This document shows positions 57,993 through 64,000 of a stretch of 64,000 nucleotides of DNA, in pieces. Source of the stretch: Streptomyces alanosinicus (GTDB lineage: Bacteria > Actinomycetota > Actinomycetes > Streptomycetales > Streptomycetaceae); contig NZ_BMVG01000006.1 of assembly GCF_014650595.1 (NCBI RefSeq), positions 186,001 through 250,000 of the forward strand. The letters are read 5' to 3'. Numbering within the stretch: the first letter of the stretch is position 1; every line of letters starts with the position of its first letter. The translations under genes and the position numbers were made by a program. Under the pieces are notes generated by a model. That model saw nothing but the letters and a program-made list of their open reading frames with translations, did not search any database and had not been told where the DNA came from.

Positions 57993-58718
57993 ATGGCGGA
58001 GGGCGCCGCATACGACGCAGTGGGCGACACGGACCTGCTCGCTCGCCACGTGGAAGGCGACCCCGATGCCTTCGGGGAGATCGTGCGGCGGCATCGGGAC
58101 CGGCTGTGGGCCGTCGCCTTGCGGACCCTGGGGGACCGCGAGGAAGCCGCCGACGCGGTCCAGGACGCCCTGGTGTCGGCCTACCGGGCCGCCCACACCT
58201 TCCGGGGCCAGTCGGCGGTCACGACGTGGCTGCATCGGATCACGGTGAACGCCTGCCTGGACCGTGCCCGCAAGGTGGCCTCGCGGAAGACCTCACCGGT
58301 GGACGACACGGAGCGGCTGGAGCAGCTGCTGGAGCCGCATGAGTCGGCCTCGGCGCCGGCCGAGCGCAACGACGTGCACCGCCAGCTGCTCGAAGCGCTG
58401 GGCACGCTTCCGCACGAGCAGCGGGCTGCTCTGGTCCTGGTGGACATGCAGGGATATCCGGTGGCCGAGGCCGCCCGGATCCTGGAGGTACCGACGGGCA
58501 CCGTGAAGAGCCGGTGCGCCCGGGGCAGAGCCCGGCTGCTGCCTCTCCTCTCCCATCTCCGGCCCGAAGGCTCGGGAAGCGCAAAAGAACCCGGCGCGGG
58601 ACGGAACCGGGTGCACGGGACATCCGTCCCACCGGCAACGGGGTCTTCAAAGGAGACCCCTGAGGGCACGCGACCGAGTGATTCAGCCGTAGTGAAGGGC
58701 GGAGGTGGGCGAGCGTGA
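57993..58718 (+). CDS. sigM: ECF sigma factor SigM
   Basis: The 241-residue sigma-70 family ECF factor has region 2 DPDAFGEIVRRHRDRLWAVALRTLGDREEAADAVQDALVSAYRA and region 4 GTLPHEQRAALVLVDMQGYPVAEAARIL with TGTVKSRCARGRARL. The C-terminal 55 residues are a disordered tail. CGGAGGGGG precedes the ATG. The next gene, a zinc anti-sigma factor, overlaps by four bases, so the pair is translationally coupled. Confidence 0.93.
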   Translation: MAEGAAYDAVGDTDLLARHVEGDPDAFGEIVRRHRDRLWAVALRTLGDREEAADAVQDALVSAYRAAHTFRGQSAVTTWLHRITVNACLDRARKVASRKTSPVDDTERLEQLLEPHESASAPAERNDVHRQLLEALGTLPHEQRAALVLVDMQGYPVAEAARILEVPTGTVKSRCARGRARLLPLLSHLRPEGSGSAKEPGAGRNRVHGTSVPPATGSSKETPEGTRPSDSAVVKGGGGRA

Positions 58719-59680
58719 CGTCGACGACAGACACGGCCGGGCACCCGGACGTCGTGGAGATCTCCGACCTCACCGAAGGCCTTCTCCCACCGGGCCGCAG
58801 CACGGACGTACGCCGTCATCTGGAGACGTGTGAGCTGTGCGAGGACGTCCATGCCTCGCTGGAGGAGATCCGGGGACTGCTGGGATCCGTGTCGGGAGCG
58901 GAGCGCATGCCGGCCGATGTGGCCGGTCGTATCGATGCCGCCCTGGCCGCGGAGGCACTGCTCAGCGCCTCCGTTCCGGGCCCGCTGAGCACCCATGTCT
59001 CCTCAAGGCCGGAGCCGGGCCGTGAAGACATGACGAAGCCGGGCCGTGCGGACACGGAGGGAATCGATGTTTCACGTGAAACAGCGATTCCCTCAGACCG
59101 GCCCGCCGGACGTCCTCAGGCGGCGACCGGTCCCGGACGCAAGGGCCGGGCGCGAGGGCCGCGGCGCAGGCGTGTGGTTCTCGGGGCTGTTCTTACCGCG
59201 GCTGTCCTCGGGGCCGGGTCGCTGGTACTGCAGTCGCTCGGCGACCACTCCTCTGACACCGCCACCGCACACGGAAGGCCGACGCCGTCCGCCGAGCCCT
59301 TCTCCGGCACCAGCGTCCAGAGCCAGGTGAAGGATCTGCTCACCACCACGAAGAAGTCCCCGCGGGGATCCGACGGCCAGCGGCCCCGCTCAGGCCTTGA
59401 GTCCCAGCAGAACACCCCTCGGTCGAGCGACAGTGCGAACACCCTGATCCAGACGGATGTCGCCGTCCCTGACTGCGTCCGGGCGGCGCTCCACCGGGGC
59501 GACGACGTCCTTGGCGCCAAGACGGGGATGTACGACGGGAAGTCCGCCTATCTGGTCGTGATGCCCGACACCGACGACCGCACCCAGGTAACGGCCTATA
59601 TCGTCGATGCGGCCTGCACCCGGCAACCTCCCGGGACCGCCGGCACGGTACTTCTGAAGCATTCCTTCCCCCGTCCCTGA
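58715..59680 (+). CDS. Zinc-binding anti-sigma factor for SigM, membrane-anchored
   Basis: The 321-residue protein has an N-terminal ZAS-like domain with RRHLETCELCEDVHAS (HX3CX2C), a central membrane helix (RVVLGAVLTAAVLGAGSLVL, about 153-172) and an outside domain with two cysteines (VPDCVRAALHRGDD, VDAACTRQPP) that could be a sensor. It probably holds SigM inactive. GTG 58715 overlaps the sigM stop. A parS at 59069-59082 lies in the frame (VSRETAIPS), flanked by a longer near-palindrome. Confidence 0.88.
   Translation: MTSTTDTAGHPDVVEISDLTEGLLPPGRSTDVRRHLETCELCEDVHASLEEIRGLLGSVSGAERMPADVAGRIDAALAAEALLSASVPGPLSTHVSSRPEPGREDMTKPGRADTEGIDVSRETAIPSDRPAGRPQAATGPGRKGRARGPRRRRVVLGAVLTAAVLGAGSLVLQSLGDHSSDTATAHGRPTPSAEPFSGTSVQSQVKDLLTTTKKSPRGSDGQRPRSGLESQQNTPRSSDSANTLIQTDVAVPDCVRAALHRGDDVLGAKTGMYDGKSAYLVVMPDTDDRTQVTAYIVDAACTRQPPGTAGTVLLKHSFPRP
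59069..59082. promoter_or_regulatory. parS: parS site inside the anti-sigma gene
   Basis: A perfect GTTTCACGTGAAAC lies within an imperfect larger palindrome (GAGGGAATCG...CGATTCCCTC, 59057-59094) and is read through as coding sequence. Confidence 0.92.
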
Positions 59681-59739
59681 GTCAGCTGGACCCCTGCTTC
59701 TGTCAGTCCCCGCGCAAGGGGCGTGTGCCCTGACACACC

Positions 59740-59766
59740 GGGAATGCACGCCCCGTAGGATCCGTT
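59740..59766 (+). promoter_or_regulatory. SigR-type promoter of trxB
   Basis: GGGAAT at 59740-59745 and GTT at 59764-59766 are separated by 18 bases, the published Streptomyces SigR consensus GGAAT-N18-GTT. SigR is the thiol-oxidative-stress sigma factor and trxBA is its founding target. It lies 72 bp from the trxB GTG. Confidence 0.88.
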
Positions 59767-59837
59767 GGGTGGGGTGAGAGTCCGGAAACGGGCTCGCACC
59801 GGTCGACTGACGCAGACCAGAGACAAGGAATCAAGCC

Positions 59838-60785
59838 GTGAGCGACGTCCGTAACGTGATCATCATCGGCTCCGGGCCCGCAGGCTACACGGCCGCGCTC
59901 TACACCGCGCGAGCGTCGCTGAAGCCCCTGGTGTTCGAGGGCGCCGTCACCGCCGGTGGCGCGCTGATGAACACCACCGAGGTGGAGAACTTCCCGGGCT
60001 TCCGCGACGGCATCATGGGCCCCGAGCTCATGGACAACATGCGGGCGCAGGCCGAACGCTTCGGTGCCGAGCTCATCCCGGACGACGTCGTCTCCGTCGA
60101 CCTCACCGGTGAGATCAAGACTGTCACCGACACCGCAGGCACGGTCCACAAGGCGAAGGCTGTCATCGTCACCACGGGCTCCCAGCACCGCAAGCTGGGC
60201 CTGCCCAACGAGGACGCCCTCTCCGGCCGCGGTGTTTCGTGGTGCGCCACCTGTGACGGGTTCTTCTTCAAGGACCATGACATCGCCGTGATCGGCGGCG
60301 GTGACACCGCGATGGAGGAGGCCACCTTCCTCTCGCGGTTCGCCAAGTCCGTGACGATCGTCCACCGCCGGGATTCGCTGCGTGCATCGAAGGCGATGCA
60401 GGAGCGTGCCTTCAACGACCCGAAGATCAAGTTCGTCTGGGACAGCGAGGTCGCCGAGGTCCAGGGTGACCAGAAGCTCTCCGGTCTGAAGCTGCGCAAC
60501 GTCAAGACCGGCGAGCTGTCGGAACTGCCCGTGACGGGTCTGTTCATCGCGATCGGCCATGACCCGCGCACGGAGCTGTTCAAGGGCCAGCTGGACCTGG
60601 ACGACGAGGGCTACCTGAAGGTCGCCGCTCCGTCCACCCAGACCAACCTGACCGGTGTCTTCGGTGCCGGTGACGTGGTCGACCACACCTACCGCCAGGC
60701 GATCACCGCCGCCGGCACCGGGTGCTCCGCCGCTCTGGACGCCGAGCGCTTCCTCGCCGCCCTTGCGGACGAGGACAAGGCCTAG
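59838..60785 (+). CDS. trxB: Thioredoxin reductase
   Basis: The 315-residue FAD enzyme reduces thioredoxin with NADPH. It has FAD site IIIGSGPAGYTAALYTARA, redox site SWCATCDGFF, NADPH site GGGDTAMEEA and C-terminal GVFGAGDVVDHTYRQAITAAGTG. GTG at 59838. trxA starts 71 bp downstream and both end at a shared terminator. Confidence 0.98.
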   Translation: MSDVRNVIIIGSGPAGYTAALYTARASLKPLVFEGAVTAGGALMNTTEVENFPGFRDGIMGPELMDNMRAQAERFGAELIPDDVVSVDLTGEIKTVTDTAGTVHKAKAVIVTTGSQHRKLGLPNEDALSGRGVSWCATCDGFFFKDHDIAVIGGGDTAMEEATFLSRFAKSVTIVHRRDSLRASKAMQERAFNDPKIKFVWDSEVAEVQGDQKLSGLKLRNVKTGELSELPVTGLFIAIGHDPRTELFKGQLDLDDEGYLKVAAPSTQTNLTGVFGAGDVVDHTYRQAITAAGTGCSAALDAERFLAALADEDKA

Positions 60786-60856
60786 TCCCAGAAGACCGCT
60801 GCGGTCTGACCTTCCCCTTCCCCGCCCCACCGCAAGAGCGAATCGAGGAGCCCGCT

Positions 60857-61186
60857 GTGGCCAACCTGAAGAACGTGACCGACGCATCCTTCGACGAGGA
60901 CGTCCTCAAGAACGACAAGCCCGTCCTGGTGGACTTCTGGGCTGCCTGGTGCGGGCCGTGCCGTCAGATCGCCCCCTCCTTGGAGGCGATCGCTGCGGAG
61001 CACGGCGACAAGATCGAGATCGTCAAGCTCAACATCGACGAGAACCCGGCCACGGCTGCCAAGTACGGCGTGATGTCCATCCCGACGCTGAACGTCTACC
61101 AGAACGGCGAGGTCGCCAAGACCATCGTCGGTGCCAAGCCGAAGGCGGCCATCGAGAAGGACCTCAAGGACTTCATCGCCGAGTGA
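60857..61186 (+). CDS. trxA: Thioredoxin
   Basis: The 109-residue protein has active site WAAWCGPCRQIAPSLE and cis-Pro segment MSIPTLNVYQNGE. It accepts electrons from TrxB and reduces protein disulfides. GTG 60857 is preceded by GAGGAG. A parS site follows the stop codon by one base and a terminator comes after. Confidence 0.98.
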   Translation: MANLKNVTDASFDEDVLKNDKPVLVDFWAAWCGPCRQIAPSLEAIAAEHGDKIEIVKLNIDENPATAAKYGVMSIPTLNVYQNGEVAKTIVGAKPKAAIEKDLKDFIAE

Positions 61187-61187
61187 C

Positions 61188-61201
61188 GTTTCACGTGAAA
61201 C
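61188..61201. promoter_or_regulatory. parS: parS site directly after trxA
   Basis: A perfect GTTTCACGTGAAAC begins two bases after the trxA TGA, before the terminator hairpin. Confidence 0.92.
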
Positions 61202-61204
61202 ACG

Positions 61205-61234
61205 AATGGGCCAGCCCTTGTGGGTTGGCCCATT
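61205..61234. terminator. Terminator after trxBA
   Basis: The arms AATGGGCCAGCCC and GGGTTGGCCCATT pair with one G-U over a TTGT loop, followed by TT. It serves trxA and perhaps the converging GNAT gene. Confidence 0.88.
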
Positions 61235-61282
61235 TGCATGAGGTCGTTCGACTGACTCCCGCGCCCACCGCCGCCTCGCCCG

Positions 61283-61900
61283 CTACAGCGGTCGCAGCGC
61301 AGGCTCCTTCTGGACGGCTCCCAGCAGCCGGTCGAGTGCCAGCTCCACGTCCTCCTTCCAGGAGAGCGTCGAGCGCAGCTCCAGCCTCAGCCGCGGGTGC
61401 GTGGGATGCTGCCGGACCGTCTTGAAGCCCACGGCCAGCAGATGGTCCGCCGGCAGCATGCAGGCGGGTTCCTTCCAGCGGGCGTCACCGAAGGCTTCTA
61501 TGGCTTTGAAGCCTCGGCGTAGTAGATCCTTGGCGACCGTCTGCACCAGCACCCGGCCCAGCCCCTGCCCCTGATAGCCGGGCATGACGAATGCCGTCAT
61601 CAGCTGCACGGCGTCCGGTGAGACGGGACTGGTGGGAAAGGCCGCCGAGCGCGGGACATAGGCCGGAGGGGCGTAGAGCACAAAGCCCACCGGCACGTCA
61701 TCGACGTACACCAGCCGACCGCACGACCCCCAGTCCAAGAGGACGGCCGAGATCCAGCCCTCCTTCTCCAGCGCCGAGGTGCCCGCCCTTACCGCCGCTT
61801 CTCCGCTGACGGGGTCCAGCTCCCAGAAGACGCACGAGCGACAGCGTGGGGGAAGGTCCTGAAGGTTGTCCAGCGTGAGCGGCACGAGCCGACGCCCCAT
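61283..61900 (-). CDS. GNAT N-acetyltransferase beside parB
   Basis: The 205-residue protein has LVYVDDVPVGFVLYAPPAYV, AVQLMTAFVMPGYQGQGLGRVLVQTVAKDLLRRG (acetyl-CoA loop) and an N-terminal RCRSCVFWELD with two cysteines. It sits between trxA and parB as in S. coelicolor (SCO3888 position). The substrate is unknown. ATG 61900 follows GGAAGTGAGG. Confidence 0.85.
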   Translation of the reverse strand: MGRRLVPLTLDNLQDLPPRCRSCVFWELDPVSGEAAVRAGTSALEKEGWISAVLLDWGSCGRLVYVDDVPVGFVLYAPPAYVPRSAAFPTSPVSPDAVQLMTAFVMPGYQGQGLGRVLVQTVAKDLLRRGFKAIEAFGDARWKEPACMLPADHLLAVGFKTVRQHPTHPRLRLELRSTLSWKEDVELALDRLLGAVQKEPALRPL

Positions 61901-62215
61901 GAAGGCTGTTCCTCACTTCCTTCGCCCGCCGCACCACGAGCGGCTGTCAGAGCGCTTCGCTCCCTGAGCAAGCTGCCGACGAATCCGCCGACCGCTCCAA
62001 GGCTCAGGCCCGCGCTCACCAGTCCGGTGCGGCTCATCGATCGCATGGCCCCGACTCCCCACTCAGAGATGCAGATGCTGTCCGGTGGATGCGCCATACC
62101 CGTTCGCATCGTATCCACGATGCGATTCGCTCGATACCGCCTCAAAGCAAAGAGCGGGCCGTGTTCCGGTACACACCGGACACAGTCCGCTCCCTGCACA
62201 CCAAGAGGGTCAGAC
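61901..62215. other. 315-bp gap upstream of the GNAT gene, downstream of parB
   Basis: An inverted repeat near 62165-62205 (GTGTTCCGGT...ACCGGACAC) may end parB transcription. A minus-strand frame from ATG 62046 reads MRSMSRTGLVSAGLSLGAVG and runs 112 bases into the GNAT gene in another frame. Its hydrophobic start resembles a small membrane peptide, but there is no independent support. Confidence 0.35.
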
Positions 62216-63316
62216 TCAGCCCTCCTGGTCGTCCGCCACTTCCTCCTGCAGTTCCTGGTGCAGCACCGGGCCCTCATCGGGAGCAAGGGTGCCCAGGATC
62301 CGCTGGAGATCGTCCACGGAGGCGAACTCGACGGTGATCTTGCCCTTCTTCTGGCCGAGGTCGACCTTCACCCGGGTCTCGAAACGGTCCGACAGACGGG
62401 ACGCCAGATCGTTCAGCGCCGGGGAGAGACGAGAGCCGGCGCGCGGCCCCTTGGAGCGCTGCGGCTTCTGGGGCCGCGAGCCCATCAGGGTGACGATCTC
62501 CTCGACGGCTCGCACCGACAGCCCCTCGGCCACGATGCGATGAGCCAGCCGGTCCTGCTCCTCGGGGTCCGTCACGGACAGCAGTGCCCGGGCGTGACCG
62601 GCGGAGAGGACTCCGGCGGCGACTCGCTTCTGGACCGTCGGCGAGAGCTTCAGCAGACGCAGCGTGTTGGAGACCTGGGGCCGGGAGCGCCCGATCCGGT
62701 CGGCCAACTGGTCGTGCGTGCAGTTGAAGTCCTTCAGCAGCTGGTCGTAGGCGGCGGCCTCTTCCAACGGGTTCAGCTGAGCCCGGTGCAGATTCTCCAG
62801 CAGCGCGTCCAGAAGGAGCTTCTCGTCCTCCGTGGCCCGGACGATCGCGGGGATGGCATCCAGGCCGGCCTCACGGCACGCGCGCCAGCGGCGCTCGCCC
62901 ATGATCAGCTCATAGCGACCGGGCCCCAGCTGCCGTACGACGACGGGCTGCAGGAGGCCGACCTCCTTGATAGAGGTGACCAGCTCGTGCAGCGCATCCT
63001 CGTCGAAGATGTCACGCGGCTGACGCGGGTTGGGCGAGATCGCGTCGAGAGGGATCTCGGCGAAGTGCGCCCCCACCGGAGGAGCGGGCGTGTCCATCAC
63101 GGGGCTTGCCGGTGGCTCCTCGGTTTCATGTGAAACAGGCGGCAGTGTGGCCACCTTCGCAGCGGCCACTCCGCGGTCGCTCGTCAGCACCGGGACGGCT
63201 GCGGGGGAGGTGGAGGCTCCGCCTCCCAACGCGGCCGGAGCCGGGGTCTTCTCGGTCGGGGCAGCGGGGATCAATGCGCCAAGGCCACGGCCCAGCCCCC
63301 TCCGTCGCTCACTCAC
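62216..63316 (-). CDS. parB: Chromosome-partitioning protein ParB
   Basis: The 366-residue CTPase/DNA clamp loads at parS and organises the origin region for sporulation septation. It has a parB/sulfiredoxin-like motif (NPRQPRDIFDEDALHELVTSIKEVGLLQPVVVR, GRYELIMGERRWRACREAGL), a helix-turn-helix (TDRIGRSRPQVSNTLRLL-like region DQLADRIGRSRPQ) and a C-terminal dimer domain. Its own gene carries a parS variant at 63123-63136. The start overlaps the parA stop (ATGA). Confidence 0.97.
   Translation of the reverse strand: MSERRRGLGRGLGALIPAAPTEKTPAPAALGGGASTSPAAVPVLTSDRGVAAAKVATLPPVSHETEEPPASPVMDTPAPPVGAHFAEIPLDAISPNPRQPRDIFDEDALHELVTSIKEVGLLQPVVVRQLGPGRYELIMGERRWRACREAGLDAIPAIVRATEDEKLLLDALLENLHRAQLNPLEEAAAYDQLLKDFNCTHDQLADRIGRSRPQVSNTLRLLKLSPTVQKRVAAGVLSAGHARALLSVTDPEEQDRLAHRIVAEGLSVRAVEEIVTLMGSRPQKPQRSKGPRAGSRLSPALNDLASRLSDRFETRVKVDLGQKKGKITVEFASVDDLQRILGTLAPDEGPVLHQELQEEVADDQEG
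63123..63136. promoter_or_regulatory. parS: parS-like variant inside parB
   Basis: GTTTCATGTGAAAC has one mismatch (T for C) to parS and lies within the parB frame. Confidence 0.6.
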
Positions 63317-64000
63317 TGGATCCCCTCCACCATGCTCGGGTCGTTCTGGGCACCGATATGGGCCTGGCTCGCGTCATAGCTGATGCCGATGCCCTTCAGC
63401 GCGATTTCTCGGGCCGCCTCAAGATACGAGAGGGCACCGCTCGATCCAGGATCGTAAGTCAGCACCGTCTGCCCGTAGCTCGGCGCCTCGGAGATACGGA
63501 CCGAGCGGGGAATGCTCGTCCGCAGCACCTCGTCGCCGAAGTGGGTGCGCACCTCTTCTGCGACTTGGGAGGCGAGACGCGTCCGGCCGTCGTACATGGT
63601 GAGCAGGATGGTCGACACATGCAGCGTGGGGTTGAGGTGCCCCCGCACCAGGTCGACGTTGCGCAGTAGCTGGCCCAGACCCTCCAGTGCGTAGTACTCG
63701 CACTGGATCGGGATGAGGACCTCCTGGCCCGCCACGAGCGCATTGACGGTCAACAGGCCGAGCGAAGGCGGGCAGTCGATGAGGACGTAGTCCAAGGGCT
63801 GTTCGTACGCCTGGATCGCGCGCTCCAGCCGGCTCTCACGGGCAACCAGCGACACCAACTCGATCTCCGCACCGGCGAGATCGATGGTGGCGGGAGCACA
63901 GAAGAGACCTTCCACGTCAGGGACGGGTTGGACGACCTCGGCGAGGGGCTTACTCTCCACCAACACGTCGTAGATGGAAGGAACTTCTGCGTGGTGGTCG
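63313..64000 (-). CDS. parA: Chromosome-partitioning ATPase ParA, 3' part
   Basis: The window holds the C-terminal ~228 residues; the frame continues past 64000, so the Walker A (KGGVGKT) part lies outside. Visible are DYVLIDCPPSLGLLTVNAL (Walker B/DCPP), ALEGLGQLL and SIPRSVRISEAPSYGQTVL, typical of chromosomal ParA. ParA moves ParB-parS complexes along the aerial hypha. The parB ATG overlaps its stop by four bases. Confidence 0.97.
   Translation of the reverse strand, partial: DHHAEVPSIYDVLVESKPLAEVVQPVPDVEGLFCAPATIDLAGAEIELVSLVARESRLERAIQAYEQPLDYVLIDCPPSLGLLTVNALVAGQEVLIPIQCEYYALEGLGQLLRNVDLVRGHLNPTLHVSTILLTMYDGRTRLASQVAEEVRTHFGDEVLRTSIPRSVRISEAPSYGQTVLTYDPGSSGALSYLEAAREIALKGIGISYDASQAHIGAQNDPSMVEGIQ

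Noticed and set aside
61789..62046. Possible small minus-strand protein starting MRSMSRTGLVSAGLSLG
   Set aside because: The start looks protein-like and hydrophobic, but the frame runs into the GNAT gene and no ribosome site stands out. Mentioned only in the gap entry.
1..64000. CRISPR arrays, IS elements, prophage, integrase, rRNA or tRNA genes
   Set aside because: No regularly spaced repeats, transposase or integrase motifs, or cloverleaf sequences were seen in the gaps on either strand by eye. A tRNAscan/Infernal run would settle it.

Overview
The window is a piece of a Streptomyces core chromosome close to the replication origin. The evidence is the very high GC content with strong third-position GC bias, many GTG starts, the sporulation genes ssgA and ssgR, and a gene order that (from memory of S. 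coelicolor) runs backwards along SCO39xx, from the cyd operon at the left to parB/parA at the right. Beyond the right end one would expect the rest of parA and then the gidB/rnpA/dnaA/oriC region. No phage, integrase, transposase, CRISPR array, tRNA or rRNA was seen. This is ordinary backbone DNA with some unusual sequence layered on it.

Left third (1-20 kb): the tail of a luciferase-like monooxygenase, a Cof-type HAD phosphatase, an orphan GAF-GAF histidine kinase of the DevS/DosT type, and cydA-cydB-cydDC preceded by a perfect Rex operator. Then come a cyclophilin-like protein, a HisC-type aminotransferase, a LacI-family regulator, a PPP-type phosphatase, a membrane protein, thiC with a TPP riboswitch, a YibE/F membrane protein, and ssgA-ssgR.

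Middle (20-38 kb): small soluble and membrane proteins, ptpA overlapping a cystathionine gamma-lyase-like gene, LysR and Nudix genes, a flavohaemoglobin-like protein, HAD and GNAT proteins, an HbpS-like protein, a divergent MFS/MarR pair, a beta-lactamase-fold hydrolase, dnaB, a MATE transporter across a 481-bp gap rich in DnaA-box-like 9-mers, and the rpsF-ssb-rpsR-rplI operon.

Right third (38-64 kb): an envelope cluster (FemX, a divergent alanine-racemase-fold protein, a GT87 glycosyltransferase, a class A PBP), a PadR regulator with a 23-bp perfect palindrome over its promoter, inositol-phosphate synthase, an MFS protein, an LppU/SCO3897-like protein, CCA tRNA nucleotidyltransferase, and then the block DUF6049 - murJ - pseudokinase - sigM - anti-sigma - trxB - trxA - GNAT - parB - parA. 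The last block parallels the mviN-sigM-rsmA-trxB2-trxC-parB-parA region of Mycobacterium.

The unifying non-coding signal is a set of parS sites: eleven perfect GTTTCACGTGAAAC copies plus three one-mismatch variants spread over the whole window. Several are built into larger perfect palindromes that look like bidirectional terminators, three lie inside reading frames, one overlaps the cydDC start codon, and one variant lies in the variable arm of the thiC riboswitch. Small palindromic repeats have also entered coding sequence without breaking the frame (cydDC linker, cyclophilin-like gene). I see no clearly new multi-gene system. The best leads are the haem-sensor kinase beside cydABDC, the catalytically odd racemase between femX and PBP genes, the DnaA-box cluster, and the parS/terminator/riboswitch overlaps.
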